From Negativicutes bacterium (GTDB lineage Bacteria > Bacillota > Negativicutes > Veillonellales > Veillonellaceae), in NCBI GenBank assembly GCA_009929605.1, contig SAAC01000012.1, positions 1-38,060 of the forward strand: a stretch of 38,060 nt of DNA, given 5' to 3'. Under the pieces are notes generated by a model, which was not told the origin of the DNA, did not search any database, and saw only the letters and a program-made list of their open reading frames with translations. Shown piece after piece: positions 1 to 6,960 of the stretch. The position numbers and the translations under genes were made by a program. Within the stretch, counting starts at the first letter, position 1, and each line of letters opens with the position of its first letter.

Positions 1-1
1 A

Positions 2-139
2 GCTGGTATGATAGGAATGTTTTGTGTGGCAACGTTTCCTTATTATGATACTAGTACTGGACGAAATAAATTTAAAAAGAGACCGATGATTATTTTAGGA
101 CAAGCAGATAGTTTTGATTATGTAACCTACAAAAGATAG
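2..139 (+). pseudogene. PemK/MazF-like toxin fragment, cut by the window edge and ending early
   Basis: The open frame enters from the left edge and ends at TAG 137-139. It could also start at the ATG at 8. The residues read like the N-terminal beta-strand region of PemK/MazF-type mRNA endoribonuclease toxins: VATFPYYDTSTG, then KKRPMIILGQADSFDYV. In that family another 60 or more residues should follow DYV, but the frame stops four residues later, and I see no convincing continuation in the other frames up to 180. No antitoxin gene is visible. I infer a decayed remnant. The start of the gene lies outside the window, so the N-terminal length is unknown. Family assignment is from motif memory only. 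Confidence 0.45.
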
Positions 140-195
140 AGGATTTTCAAAAGAAAATTATTGATCATGGATTAGAGTAATATAATAAATAGCAT

Positions 196-245
196 AAAGG
201 GCAGCGATAAAATGATATATCTTCATTCCGTCGCGGCCCTTTTAG
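196..245 (+). terminator. Hairpin terminator after the PemK-like fragment
   Basis: Arms 196-207 and 231-242 pair over 12 positions with one mismatch (AAAGGGC at the base, 23-nt loop) and the 3' arm ends in a short T run. From 246 to 355 I see no further gene or clear signal. Confidence 0.5.
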
Positions 246-355
246 GTGAGTAAATCACTAGGTCACAAATGTATGGTGGGTAAACCGCTAAGTATATAGT
301 TTAATATCTAGAGACATGGCTTTATTTAGTTGCAATACATACGTTTCAATTTATA

Positions 356-553
356 TTAATAAGTAAGAGGAGAAGTAGTCCGCAGAGTACTGTCCTCCAC
401 GACGTCGTGCAGGAGGGTGGTGGCTTTTTCCTCTGGGCTCGTGAGCAAGGATGCCACAAATTTAGGGTGCTCGATATACTGGGCACCACCTTTATCGAGC
501 TGATTGACATGAGCTTTCGTAGCGATTTGCAGGGCTAAATTGACGATATCCAT
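356..553 (-). pseudogene. Truncated HD-domain (SpoT/guanosine polyphosphate hydrolase-like) protein
   Basis: The start is the ATG at 553, because GGAGG lies 6 nt upstream; an in-frame extension to 688 has no ribosome site. The 65 residues match the beginning of small HD-domain proteins: an amphipathic helix (MDIVNLALQIATKAH), then GGAQYIEHP, then EEKATTLLHDVVEDS with the metal-binding HD pair. These proteins normally run 120-180 residues with further helices after the HD motif. Here the frame ends 12 residues later in unrelated sequence (TLRTTSPLTY). It therefore lacks most of the domain and is probably non-functional. HD domains of this type hydrolyse phosphate esters of nucleotides in the cytosol; activity is not expected from this fragment. 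Confidence 0.55.
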
Positions 554-917
554 AATACCTCCATTTAACTTAGAAATTACTATGTATGATTTTATTGTAA
601 TTTTGGGATTTATAATAATCAAATATATTTTTTTGATAATGGTGAAAGTCCAATAATTAACTTGTTTAGCGAGCGGTTTCAGCATCATAAATTTATAGAA
701 TGAGATAGCTATATTGGTTTACGAAAAATATCGATATTTGTAGTATAATAGGGGTAGCATAGTATACGGCAATGTATCATCTTGTGTTCGTAGAGCCTGT
801 AACATCCTGTGCTCACACAGTATGTAACATCTTGTGCTGGTACAGCATGCATCATCTTGTGTTCATACATAGATGATAGTATTGTAGTATATATGTAATC
901 ATTAGGAGGATTGAAAT
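554..917. other. Gene-free divergent intergenic region
   Basis: This region separates the truncated HD gene (minus) from the SLH protein (plus). It contains an ACTTTCAC-type site on the minus strand at 642-649, a TATAAT at 744-749 without a convincing -35, and the tandem repeat array at 775-874. I see no RNA gene. Confidence 0.5.
775..874 (+). repeat. Four imperfect tandem 25-bp repeats in the SLH-protein leader
   Basis: The units are 775-799, 800-824, 825-849 and 850-874. Each begins with a variant of TAACATCTTGTGCT and ends in a variant of ACAGCATG. Units 2 and 3 are the most alike. The array lies between a TATAAT box (744-749) and the AGGAGG of the downstream gene (904-909), so it is probably in the transcribed leader or the promoter. 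Confidence 0.8.
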
Positions 918-1667
918 ATGATCTTAAAAAAATGGATGCCTCAAACAATAAAACGAGCTTTCACCATTATCGGTATTTGTTTAGTGGCTGGTGTGACAAC
1001 AGGTCAAGCCGCACATAATCCAAATGAAGTGATTTCACCTGATCACGAGACCTACAAAGCGTTAGCGTTATTGGTAAAACATGGTGCGATTACGGATACG
1101 AAAGGTATCGAATTAGGGGACAAATCCTATACTGTTCGTCAGATGACACCGCTCATTAATGATGTGGTACAACGTCGTGAACAGATGAACGATAATGATA
1201 GACAATCAGCATTGAAAATGTACCGCGATTATATGGATGAAATCCGCGATTACAATGTCATGTTAGATAAACAAGAAAAAGCAGAAAAATTAGCAAAGAT
1301 TCGAGCAGAGCAAGATGCGAAAAATGCCAAGAAGGGTAATGCTGCTAGCAAAACTTTGAAAGTAGCAGATCCAACGGCGGTGCCATTGATTCAGGGCCAA
1401 GGTATGGCGAATGCTCCGCAATCTGACACTGATTCTGCGAATGTAGATGAAGACACAGAGGAACAAGGTATTGATTTCTCTGATTTAGAGCAACCTAAGG
1501 AAAAGGCGTTAACGGACGAGCAAATCAAAAAGAAAATGGACAAGTTCGCCGTTGATGATTCTCGCGTGAAAGTGAGTGGCGATGTCCGCATTCGTTACTC
1601 TGGCCAAGAGGGCAAATCCAGTAAGGCTGATGCTCGGGCGCGCACAGAGGTAGCCATCAAGTTATAG
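918..1667 (+). CDS. Exported SLH-type porin-like protein lacking its barrel
   Basis: The start is supported by AGGAGG at 904-909. Residues 1-32 form a signal peptide (basic N-terminus, hydrophobic core, cleavage near GQAA). Residues about 36-80 resemble an SLH-type domain (HETYKALALLVKHGAI, then YTVRQMTPLINDVV), which in Negativicutes binds polyamine-modified peptidoglycan. Residues about 85-150 are charged and helical, probably coiled coil, followed by a low-complexity acidic linker. Residues 215-249 (VKVSGDVRIRYSG, ARARTEVAIKL) look like the first strand of the outer-membrane barrel found in the SLH-porin family. The protein then stops, although family members normally continue for roughly 200-300 residues. 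No barrel sequence follows in any frame before the next gene. It is either a truncated porin or a short periplasmic tether. Confidence 0.6.
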   Translation: MILKKWMPQTIKRAFTIIGICLVAGVTTGQAAHNPNEVISPDHETYKALALLVKHGAITDTKGIELGDKSYTVRQMTPLINDVVQRREQMNDNDRQSALKMYRDYMDEIRDYNVMLDKQEKAEKLAKIRAEQDAKNAKKGNAASKTLKVADPTAVPLIQGQGMANAPQSDTDSANVDEDTEEQGIDFSDLEQPKEKALTDEQIKKKMDKFAVDDSRVKVSGDVRIRYSGQEGKSSKADARARTEVAIKL

Positions 1668-1785
1668 GCTGTATTCTTGAATACGTGGTGCCATTACAAT
1701 AGCGCATAAGCGGATTATTGGATCGGCAGTCCCAAAACCTTGAATTTCTTAGGTACTTCTCTTACATAAAAAGGGGGCCCCGGGA

Positions 1786-3045
1786 GTGGTTGATTTTATA
1801 AAAAAGCAGTTGCTAACCGTCCATCAAAACGGTAAGCAACATGTTAGTGAAGTTTTTAAATTCATAGGTCCTGGCATTATAGTTACGGTGGGCTTTATTG
1901 ATCCAGGTAACTGGGCGGCTAATTTGGCGGCTGGTGCCAGTTATGGCTATGAATTATTATGGGTTGTCACATTGTCGACGATTATGTTAATTTTGTTACA
2001 ACACAATGTGGCCCATTTGGGCATTGTTCGCGGGCAATGTTTGTCGGAATGTGCGTACGAGTTTTTGCCTCGATGGCTGTCTCGTTTCGTATTGAGTACG
2101 GCAGGGATTGCGGCGGCCGCAACGGCGTTGGCTGAATTTATTGGCGCCGCCATTGCGTTAAAAATGTTATTTGGCATACCTCTCGTGATAGGCAGTATTT
2201 TGACCGCCGTCATTTGCACGGTGATGCTCATTACGAATTCCTATCAGAAATTGGAACGCATCATTGCTGGCTTTGTATCGCTCATTGCATTGGCCTATGT
2301 TATCGAAGTGAACATGGTTAATGTGGATTGGGCGGCTGCAGGTATTGGTTGGGTGAATCCATCGATACCAAACGAGTCTATGCTCGTTATCTTGAGCATT
2401 CTTGGCGCCGTTATTATGCCGCACAATTTGTTCTTGCACTCTGAAATCATTCAGAGCCGCCAGTTCAATACACAAGATCCAGAAATTATGCAACGCCAAT
2501 TGCGTTATGAGTTTTTGGATACGTTGCTATCCATGGGGATTGGCTGGATGATCAACTCCGCCATGATTATCCTCGCAGCCGCTGTATTTTATGCACATGG
2601 CGTAGGTGTTACGGAACTTGAACAGGCTGAGGAACTGTTGAAACCGCTCATCGGTCCTGCAGCAGGCACGATCTTTGCGTTGGCATTGCTCTTTGCAGGC
2701 TTTGCATCATCTGCTACGGCGGGAATGGCTGGGGCTAGTATTTTTGCCGGCATGTGGGGCGAGTCCTACGACATGAAGGACTTTCACAGTCGCTTGGGAT
2801 TGTTTTTGACCTACGTACCAGCGTTGGGATTGATTCTGTTCGTTACGGACTCATTCCAAGCGCTCTTAGTGTCGCAAATGTTCTTGAGCCTACAATTGCC
2901 AATTACCATATTCTTGCAATTATTCATGACTAGCAGCCGTCGCGTTATGGGGCAGTACACGAACCGGACGTTCACAAATATCATTTTGTGGGGCATCGGC
3001 ATCGTCGTAACGGGCATGAATATTTATTTGTTAATGGCTAGTTAA
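1786..3045 (+). CDS. mntH: Nramp-family Mn2+/Fe2+ transporter (MntH-like)
   Basis: This 419-residue inner-membrane protein has about 11 hydrophobic segments. It carries the two family signatures that line the metal site: DPGN in TM1 (residues 39-42, within VGFIDPGNWAAN) and MPHN in TM6 (residues 211-214, within GAVIMPHNLFLHS). These proteins import divalent manganese or iron using the proton gradient. The TM10 segment reads FASSATAGMAG, which departs from the GQSSTITGT pattern I associate with most bacterial MntH; that comparison is from memory. The start is GTG at 1786 with AAGGGGG eight bases upstream; no better ATG exists. It appears monocistronic, with a hairpin just after the stop. I see no clear MntR or Fur site. 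Confidence 0.88.
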   Translation: MVDFIKKQLLTVHQNGKQHVSEVFKFIGPGIIVTVGFIDPGNWAANLAAGASYGYELLWVVTLSTIMLILLQHNVAHLGIVRGQCLSECAYEFLPRWLSRFVLSTAGIAAAATALAEFIGAAIALKMLFGIPLVIGSILTAVICTVMLITNSYQKLERIIAGFVSLIALAYVIEVNMVNVDWAAAGIGWVNPSIPNESMLVILSILGAVIMPHNLFLHSEIIQSRQFNTQDPEIMQRQLRYEFLDTLLSMGIGWMINSAMIILAAAVFYAHGVGVTELEQAEELLKPLIGPAAGTIFALALLFAGFASSATAGMAGASIFAGMWGESYDMKDFHSRLGLFLTYVPALGLILFVTDSFQALLVSQMFLSLQLPITIFLQLFMTSSRRVMGQYTNRTFTNIILWGIGIVVTGMNIYLLMAS

Positions 3046-3052
3046 TTTTGGA

Positions 3053-3096
3053 GCTTTCACCAGGAATCAGTTATGAATCCTTGTTATGGTGAAAGC
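3053..3096 (+). terminator. Hairpin after mntH built from a paired CTTTCACC motif
   Basis: Perfect 10-bp arms GCTTTCACCA (3053-3062) and TGGTGAAAGC (3087-3096) enclose a 24-nt loop. The T run after it is weak, so termination is plausible but not certain. The arms are copies of the octamer discussed in the findings. Confidence 0.55.
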
Positions 3097-3157
3097 CCCT
3101 ATTTCTGTGTTACAATAATTATATTGTAATCGTACGTGCAAATTATAGGAGGTCTTC

Positions 3158-3769
3158 ATGGCTGACGTGAAAGAAAACCAAGATTTTGATACAACTGTAA
3201 AATCTGATTTTGAAGAGGTAGTGCAAGATATCGGCGAGGAATTAGTGGCTCGTTTGACAATGGATCCTGATGAAACAATCATTGACATGTTCCAAACTGG
3301 TTCTTTGGACCCATGGCAATTGTTTGTATTCTACGGCGCTCTTGAAAAAGCATTATTGCAATATCGCACGGATAAACGCAAAAAAACTGTTATCGTTCAT
3401 GTGCAACCTGAGGAACTTGTGGGCATTGGCCGCACTGTGACCCCATTGAGCACATTGCTTGAGCACATTTTAATGGCTCGCGTTGAGGATATGGGCGAAG
3501 GTCGTTTGGACATCGGCGAAATGACGTACTCTGGTGAAAGCATCGACTACGCTGGCGTTACTTTGAAAGGTCGCCATGTCGTATTAATCTGCGACGTAGT
3601 GGACATTGAGTCTGAATATTTACGTGAATGCATCAATTTATGTAAGGACATGAAAGCATCTCATGTTGTGGCAGTTCCATTGATGCTTTGGAATCCTGAT
3701 TTGATCGACAACTTGGATGAAGAAGAAATTGCAAAGGCCTTAAAAAATGAAAATCGTCCTCTCTCCTAG
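3158..3769 (+). CDS. Conserved-looking acidic protein of unknown function
   Basis: I do not recognise this 203-residue cytosolic protein. It has an excellent ribosome site (AGGAGG before ATG 3158). It is acidic, begins with a helical stretch (residues 15-70), and has a beta-alpha segment at 140-175 (GRHVVLICDVVDIESEYLRE, then SHVVAVPLM) that faintly recalls the phosphoribosyltransferase pattern of two hydrophobic strands around an acidic pair. This resemblance is speculative. Its 3' end overlaps yaaA by 23 bases, implying co-transcription and possibly translational coupling. Codon use matches its neighbours, so it is probably a real gene. Confidence 0.7.
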   Translation: MADVKENQDFDTTVKSDFEEVVQDIGEELVARLTMDPDETIIDMFQTGSLDPWQLFVFYGALEKALLQYRTDKRKKTVIVHVQPEELVGIGRTVTPLSTLLEHILMARVEDMGEGRLDIGEMTYSGESIDYAGVTLKGRHVVLICDVVDIESEYLRECINLCKDMKASHVVAVPLMLWNPDLIDNLDEEEIAKALKNENRPLS

Positions 3770-4598
3770 TAAAACTAAAACCCTTTCTGGCACTGCCAGC
3801 AAAGGGTTTTTTCAACAAAAAATATCCGATGCCCTCGTGGCACATATGGCAGCATTACCCATCCCTGTGTTGATGAAAGCATTGAAACTAGATGAAACAA
3901 AGGCGCAGACGTTACATGAATTTTATGTGGCGTATCCAACAGTAGAGCAAGGTTGTGCCGTCGAGAGTTATGACGGCATCGCCTTTAAATATCTCAATTG
4001 GTCGATGTTATCTGATGAGGCCAAACAATTTGGCAATGACCATTTAGCGATTATGTCAGGCCTTTATGGTGTCGTAGAACCGACGAGTCCTATGACGAAT
4101 TACCGATTAGATGTGGCAGACAAAATATTTAAAGATATACCACTGGATTCGGATACGGTACAGGCCTTAGAGGCGTTTTCGGATGCATCAGCAGTTAATG
4201 CAAGTGAAGCAACGTCTAATACTAGTGCAACAAAAACAAAATCTACAACAGGTAAAATTAAATCCACCTCAGCTCTATACGAATTATGGCAAACCTCTAT
4301 GGATAACTATTTCAACGGAGAAGACTGGATTTTAAATTTAGCTTCCAAGGAATATGCTAAAATGATTTCTCATCCTATTATGGTGACCGTAGAATTCTGG
4401 GAAAATAAATCGGGTACATGGAAACAATTGAGCACCTCCTCTAAAATCATGCGAGGGACGATGGCGCGTTATTGTTTAGAACATCAAGTACAAACGGTGG
4501 AGGCATTGCCGGATCAATTAGGAGATTTCCACAGGGTCACAGAGGTTGTGGGGATTACAGTTCCAATGGAATCGATGACCATCCGTTATGAGTTGTAA
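3747..4598 (+). CDS. yaaA: YaaA family peroxide-stress protein (DUF328)
   Basis: The start MKIVLSPSKTK matches the family's MKI-(I/V)-(I/L)-SP-(A/S)-K opening, and further signatures are SGLYGVV (104-110), TNYRLDV (117-123) and LNLASKEYAKMI near residue 200. In E. coli YaaA lowers free iron and DNA damage during peroxide stress. This version is 283 residues, about 25-30 more than usual. The extra length sits at residues about 138-173, a low-complexity Ser/Thr/Ala/Lys stretch that probably forms a surface loop. The start codon lies inside the upstream gene (23-base overlap) with AAAGG as a modest ribosome site. Oxidative-stress function is inferred from the family. Confidence 0.85.
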   Translation: MKIVLSPSKTKTLSGTASKGFFQQKISDALVAHMAALPIPVLMKALKLDETKAQTLHEFYVAYPTVEQGCAVESYDGIAFKYLNWSMLSDEAKQFGNDHLAIMSGLYGVVEPTSPMTNYRLDVADKIFKDIPLDSDTVQALEAFSDASAVNASEATSNTSATKTKSTTGKIKSTSALYELWQTSMDNYFNGEDWILNLASKEYAKMISHPIMVTVEFWENKSGTWKQLSTSSKIMRGTMARYCLEHQVQTVEALPDQLGDFHRVTEVVGITVPMESMTIRYEL

Positions 4599-4939
4599 TA
4601 ATAGTATATAGTGCTATCGTTTTCCGCCACCAAGTATGATACGAATACAGTGGGGAATTACTAATATGCCACGGTTGGCGGAAATCGTACGTGTATATGC
4701 TAAATTCGCAAGGGGATCAGAACTAATAGATAGAGAAAAATCGTTGTATACTCGCTCAAAATGCGGTATGCTAAAGTTATAGGGGTATGTTTTTAGTAGG
4801 AATTTAAAAACTTAGTTTTTCCACATTTACAATAGTAAACTCGACAGAGTTTGATTGGTGATGGGCGAGAACTGAGGAGCTACTGATTTCGTACTTTCAC
4901 AAATTAACAAAGTATAGGTATACATAGATAGGACATACA
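4599..4939. other. Gene-free region between yaaA and hydE
   Basis: It holds a widely spaced perfect 9-bp inverted repeat (TTTCCGCCA 4621-4629, TGGCGGAAA 4676-4684), a possible promoter (TTGTAT 4744-4749, 17-bp spacer, TATGCT 4767-4772) and an ACTTTCAC site at 4893-4900. I tested it by eye for TPP and cobalamin riboswitch cores and found none. Confidence 0.4.
4744..4772 (+). promoter_or_regulatory. Possible hydE promoter
   Basis: TTGTAT and TATGCT separated by 17 bp, each with four matches to the sigma-70 consensus. It would give a leader of roughly 160 nt before hydE. Confidence 0.3.
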
Positions 4940-6058
4940 ATGACAGTACAAGAAATTTTGAAAAAGGATTTGGTCGGCAATGACTGGCTCACAGAGGATG
5001 AACTCAGGTTCCTCATGTCTGTGACGGATCAGGCCGAGCTAGATTTGATTTACAAAAAGGCCTACGAGGTAAAGGCGAAATATGTGCAGCCTATTGCCTA
5101 TTATCGTGGTCTCATAGAGTTTTCTAATCGTTGCATCAAGAACTGCAATTATTGTGGTATTCGTCGAGAGAATAACAAGACAGAACGTTTTGACATGGCC
5201 CGCGAAGATATCATTAAAATGGCGCAATGGGCGTACGATCATGAGTACGGTTCCATTACATTGCAGTCTGGCGAACGCTGCGATGATGCGTTTGTAGACT
5301 ATGTGGTGGATTTGATTCGTGATATCAAGGCCATTGGCGATGGTTCCTTGGGCATTACTATGTGCGTAGGCGAGCAATCTGAAGATGCGTACCGTCGCAT
5401 GGTTGAGGCCGGTGCTAGCCGTTATTTGCTTCGCATTGAAACGACAAATCCAGAGCTATACCAAAAAATTCATCCTAATGATGCATTGCATTCCTTTGAA
5501 ACGCGCGTCAATTGCTTGAAAACATTGCGCAAAGTAGGTTTCCAAGTCGGCACTGGTGTTATGATTGGTTTGCCTGGTCAAACGGAAGAAGATTTGGTGA
5601 ACGATATTTTATTCTATCGTGACATGGATATCGACATGATTGGCATGGGGCCATATGTGGTACATCATGATACGCCATTAGGCCAAGAGGCGTTAGCCAT
5701 GGGCATTGATGACGAAGCAGGCAAATTACGCCGTATTCAATTAGGTCTTAAAATGATTGCCCTTACTCGTTTGTTCCTCAAGGACGTTAACGTAGCGGCT
5801 ACGACGGCGTTACAAGCATTAGATAAATTAGGCCGTGAAAAAGGTCTGGCTGCAGGTGCTAATATCTTGATGCCTATCATTACGATTCCTGAGCATCGCG
5901 CTAAATACTTGCTGTATGATAACAAACCTTGCGTGGATGATAATGCCGATAAATGTAAGGATTGCCTCACACGCCGCGTCATGTCCATCGGTGACACCGT
6001 GGGCTGGAAACAAAATGGCGACTCGAAACATTATGGAAAACGGACGGGACTATTCTAG
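4940..6058 (+). CDS. hydE: [FeFe]-hydrogenase H-cluster radical SAM maturase HydE
   Basis: This 372-residue radical SAM enzyme has the CxxxCxxC cluster site at C65, C69 and C72 (RCIKNCNYCGIRR) in a BioB/HydE-type TIM barrel, with ITLQSGE at about 111-117 and a Gly-rich GTGVMIGLPGQ segment. The C-terminal Cys group (CVDDNADKCKDC) fits the second cluster seen in many HydE proteins. HydE acts in the cytosol, helping build the dithiomethylamine-containing diiron subcluster together with HydF and HydG. Neither partner gene nor the hydrogenase is in this window. PylB and BioB are alternatives, but the overall motif set favours HydE. The ribosome site is weak (AGGA), though no better start is present. 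Confidence 0.85.
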   Translation: MTVQEILKKDLVGNDWLTEDELRFLMSVTDQAELDLIYKKAYEVKAKYVQPIAYYRGLIEFSNRCIKNCNYCGIRRENNKTERFDMAREDIIKMAQWAYDHEYGSITLQSGERCDDAFVDYVVDLIRDIKAIGDGSLGITMCVGEQSEDAYRRMVEAGASRYLLRIETTNPELYQKIHPNDALHSFETRVNCLKTLRKVGFQVGTGVMIGLPGQTEEDLVNDILFYRDMDIDMIGMGPYVVHHDTPLGQEALAMGIDDEAGKLRRIQLGLKMIALTRLFLKDVNVAATTALQALDKLGREKGLAAGANILMPIITIPEHRAKYLLYDNKPCVDDNADKCKDCLTRRVMSIGDTVGWKQNGDSKHYGKRTGLF

Positions 6059-6128
6059 TTGCTGTAAATTTTCATGGATTTTACTACGGTTTTATGACAT
6101 GGAATCGTTGTTTTAATAGGATGAGATT

Positions 6129-6467
6129 ATGGATATCATACATGGTGTTGTCGTACCAATTATATATATTGTCATATGTATCGGGTGTCTTTGGTATTTC
6201 ATGAAACCTCGGTTAACGATTTCTAGTGAAAGCATGCCAAACCTGAGTCAACGTTTGATTCGCGATGCGGTGATTGGCATCGTAGTACCTATGATCTTTG
6301 CCATCTATCTCATGTTTGTATCCGCCGATGTGTGGATAGATCAGTATGGACTCTCGGTATATGAAACCTTAGCCATTATTTTGGTGCCCTTCTTCCTCGT
6401 GGGGTGGCGGGCTAAATCCATTTTGATGGGATATATGATGGAACTGACGAAATATCAGAAACAATAA
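6129..6467 (+). CDS. Small membrane protein of unknown function
   Basis: This 112-residue protein has three hydrophobic segments, at about residues 6-25, 48-66 and 80-94, with a basic cytosolic tail (LTKYQKQ). A TAGGA ribosome site lies about 7 bases before ATG 6129. It follows hydE by 70 bases without an intervening terminator and could be co-transcribed. I recognise no family. Codon use resembles its neighbours. Confidence 0.6.
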   Translation: MDIIHGVVVPIIYIVICIGCLWYFMKPRLTISSESMPNLSQRLIRDAVIGIVVPMIFAIYLMFVSADVWIDQYGLSVYETLAIILVPFFLVGWRAKSILMGYMMELTKYQKQ

Positions 6468-6568
6468 GTTGTGCAAAGCGTATGTAAAACATACAATACG
6501 TAGCGCAAAATGAATGTGAAAATATAATACATAGCGAGTTAGAAAGACTGTTGTTAACTCGTATACAT

Positions 6569-6613
6569 AAAATATCTGTTGGAATTACAATACATTCTGG
6601 CAGATATTTTTTT
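6569..6613 (+). terminator. Rho-independent terminator after the small membrane protein
   Basis: Arms AAAATATCTG (6569-6578) and CAGATATTTT (6601-6610) are perfectly complementary, with a 22-nt loop and a T7 run. Confidence 0.65.
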
Positions 6614-6960
6614 GTATGTGCATTTGGGGTAGATGTATTTTGTTGGTAGTTTTGGGCACAGCAGTTCTTTTGGTATAACAAGGTATTCATTTGGTGATAG
6701 AAATCCATAGTTGCAAAAAACGAAAGAATGAAAATAAAACAGAATAATTAAATAATTAATATAAATATTATAATGTGAAAAATGGCATATCTACTGAATT
6801 AAATATGACTAGTAGAGACAATTGACATATACAATAGAGCATTAGAAATAATAGAGATAATAGAGATAGTACGGCTATAGGAATAATAAAGATAGTAATG
6901 CTATAGCAATAATAAAGATATAAGTATATGGTGATGTGTTTGATTTTGGGGAAGGTACAG
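6614..6960. other. AT-rich gene-free leader of the autotransporter pseudogene
   Basis: The segment is strongly AT-rich. It contains TATAAT at about 6767-6772, TTGACA at 6822-6827 without a good -10 at the right spacing, and the direct repeats at 6874-6924. No gene is supported. Confidence 0.45.
6874..6924 (+). repeat. 26-bp direct repeat before the autotransporter
   Basis: 6874-6899 and 6900-6924 are near-identical copies of GCTATAGnAATAATAAAGAT plus a short tail. A third partial copy of the AATAATAGAGAT part lies at about 6847-6858. Confidence 0.65.

Noticed and set aside
709..948. Minus-strand open frame across the leader of the SLH gene
   Set aside because: It is created by translating the 25-bp repeat array, has Cys/Tyr-rich nonsense composition and no ribosome site.
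1671..1684. GTATTC/GAATAC dyad as an MntR operator for mntH
   Set aside because: It is a short dyad about 100 bases upstream with no match to known Mn-regulator sites and no promoter at proper spacing.
4850..4895. TPP or cobalamin riboswitch before hydE
   Set aside because: CTGAGGAG and nearby bases only superficially resemble riboswitch cores; required paired segments are absent.
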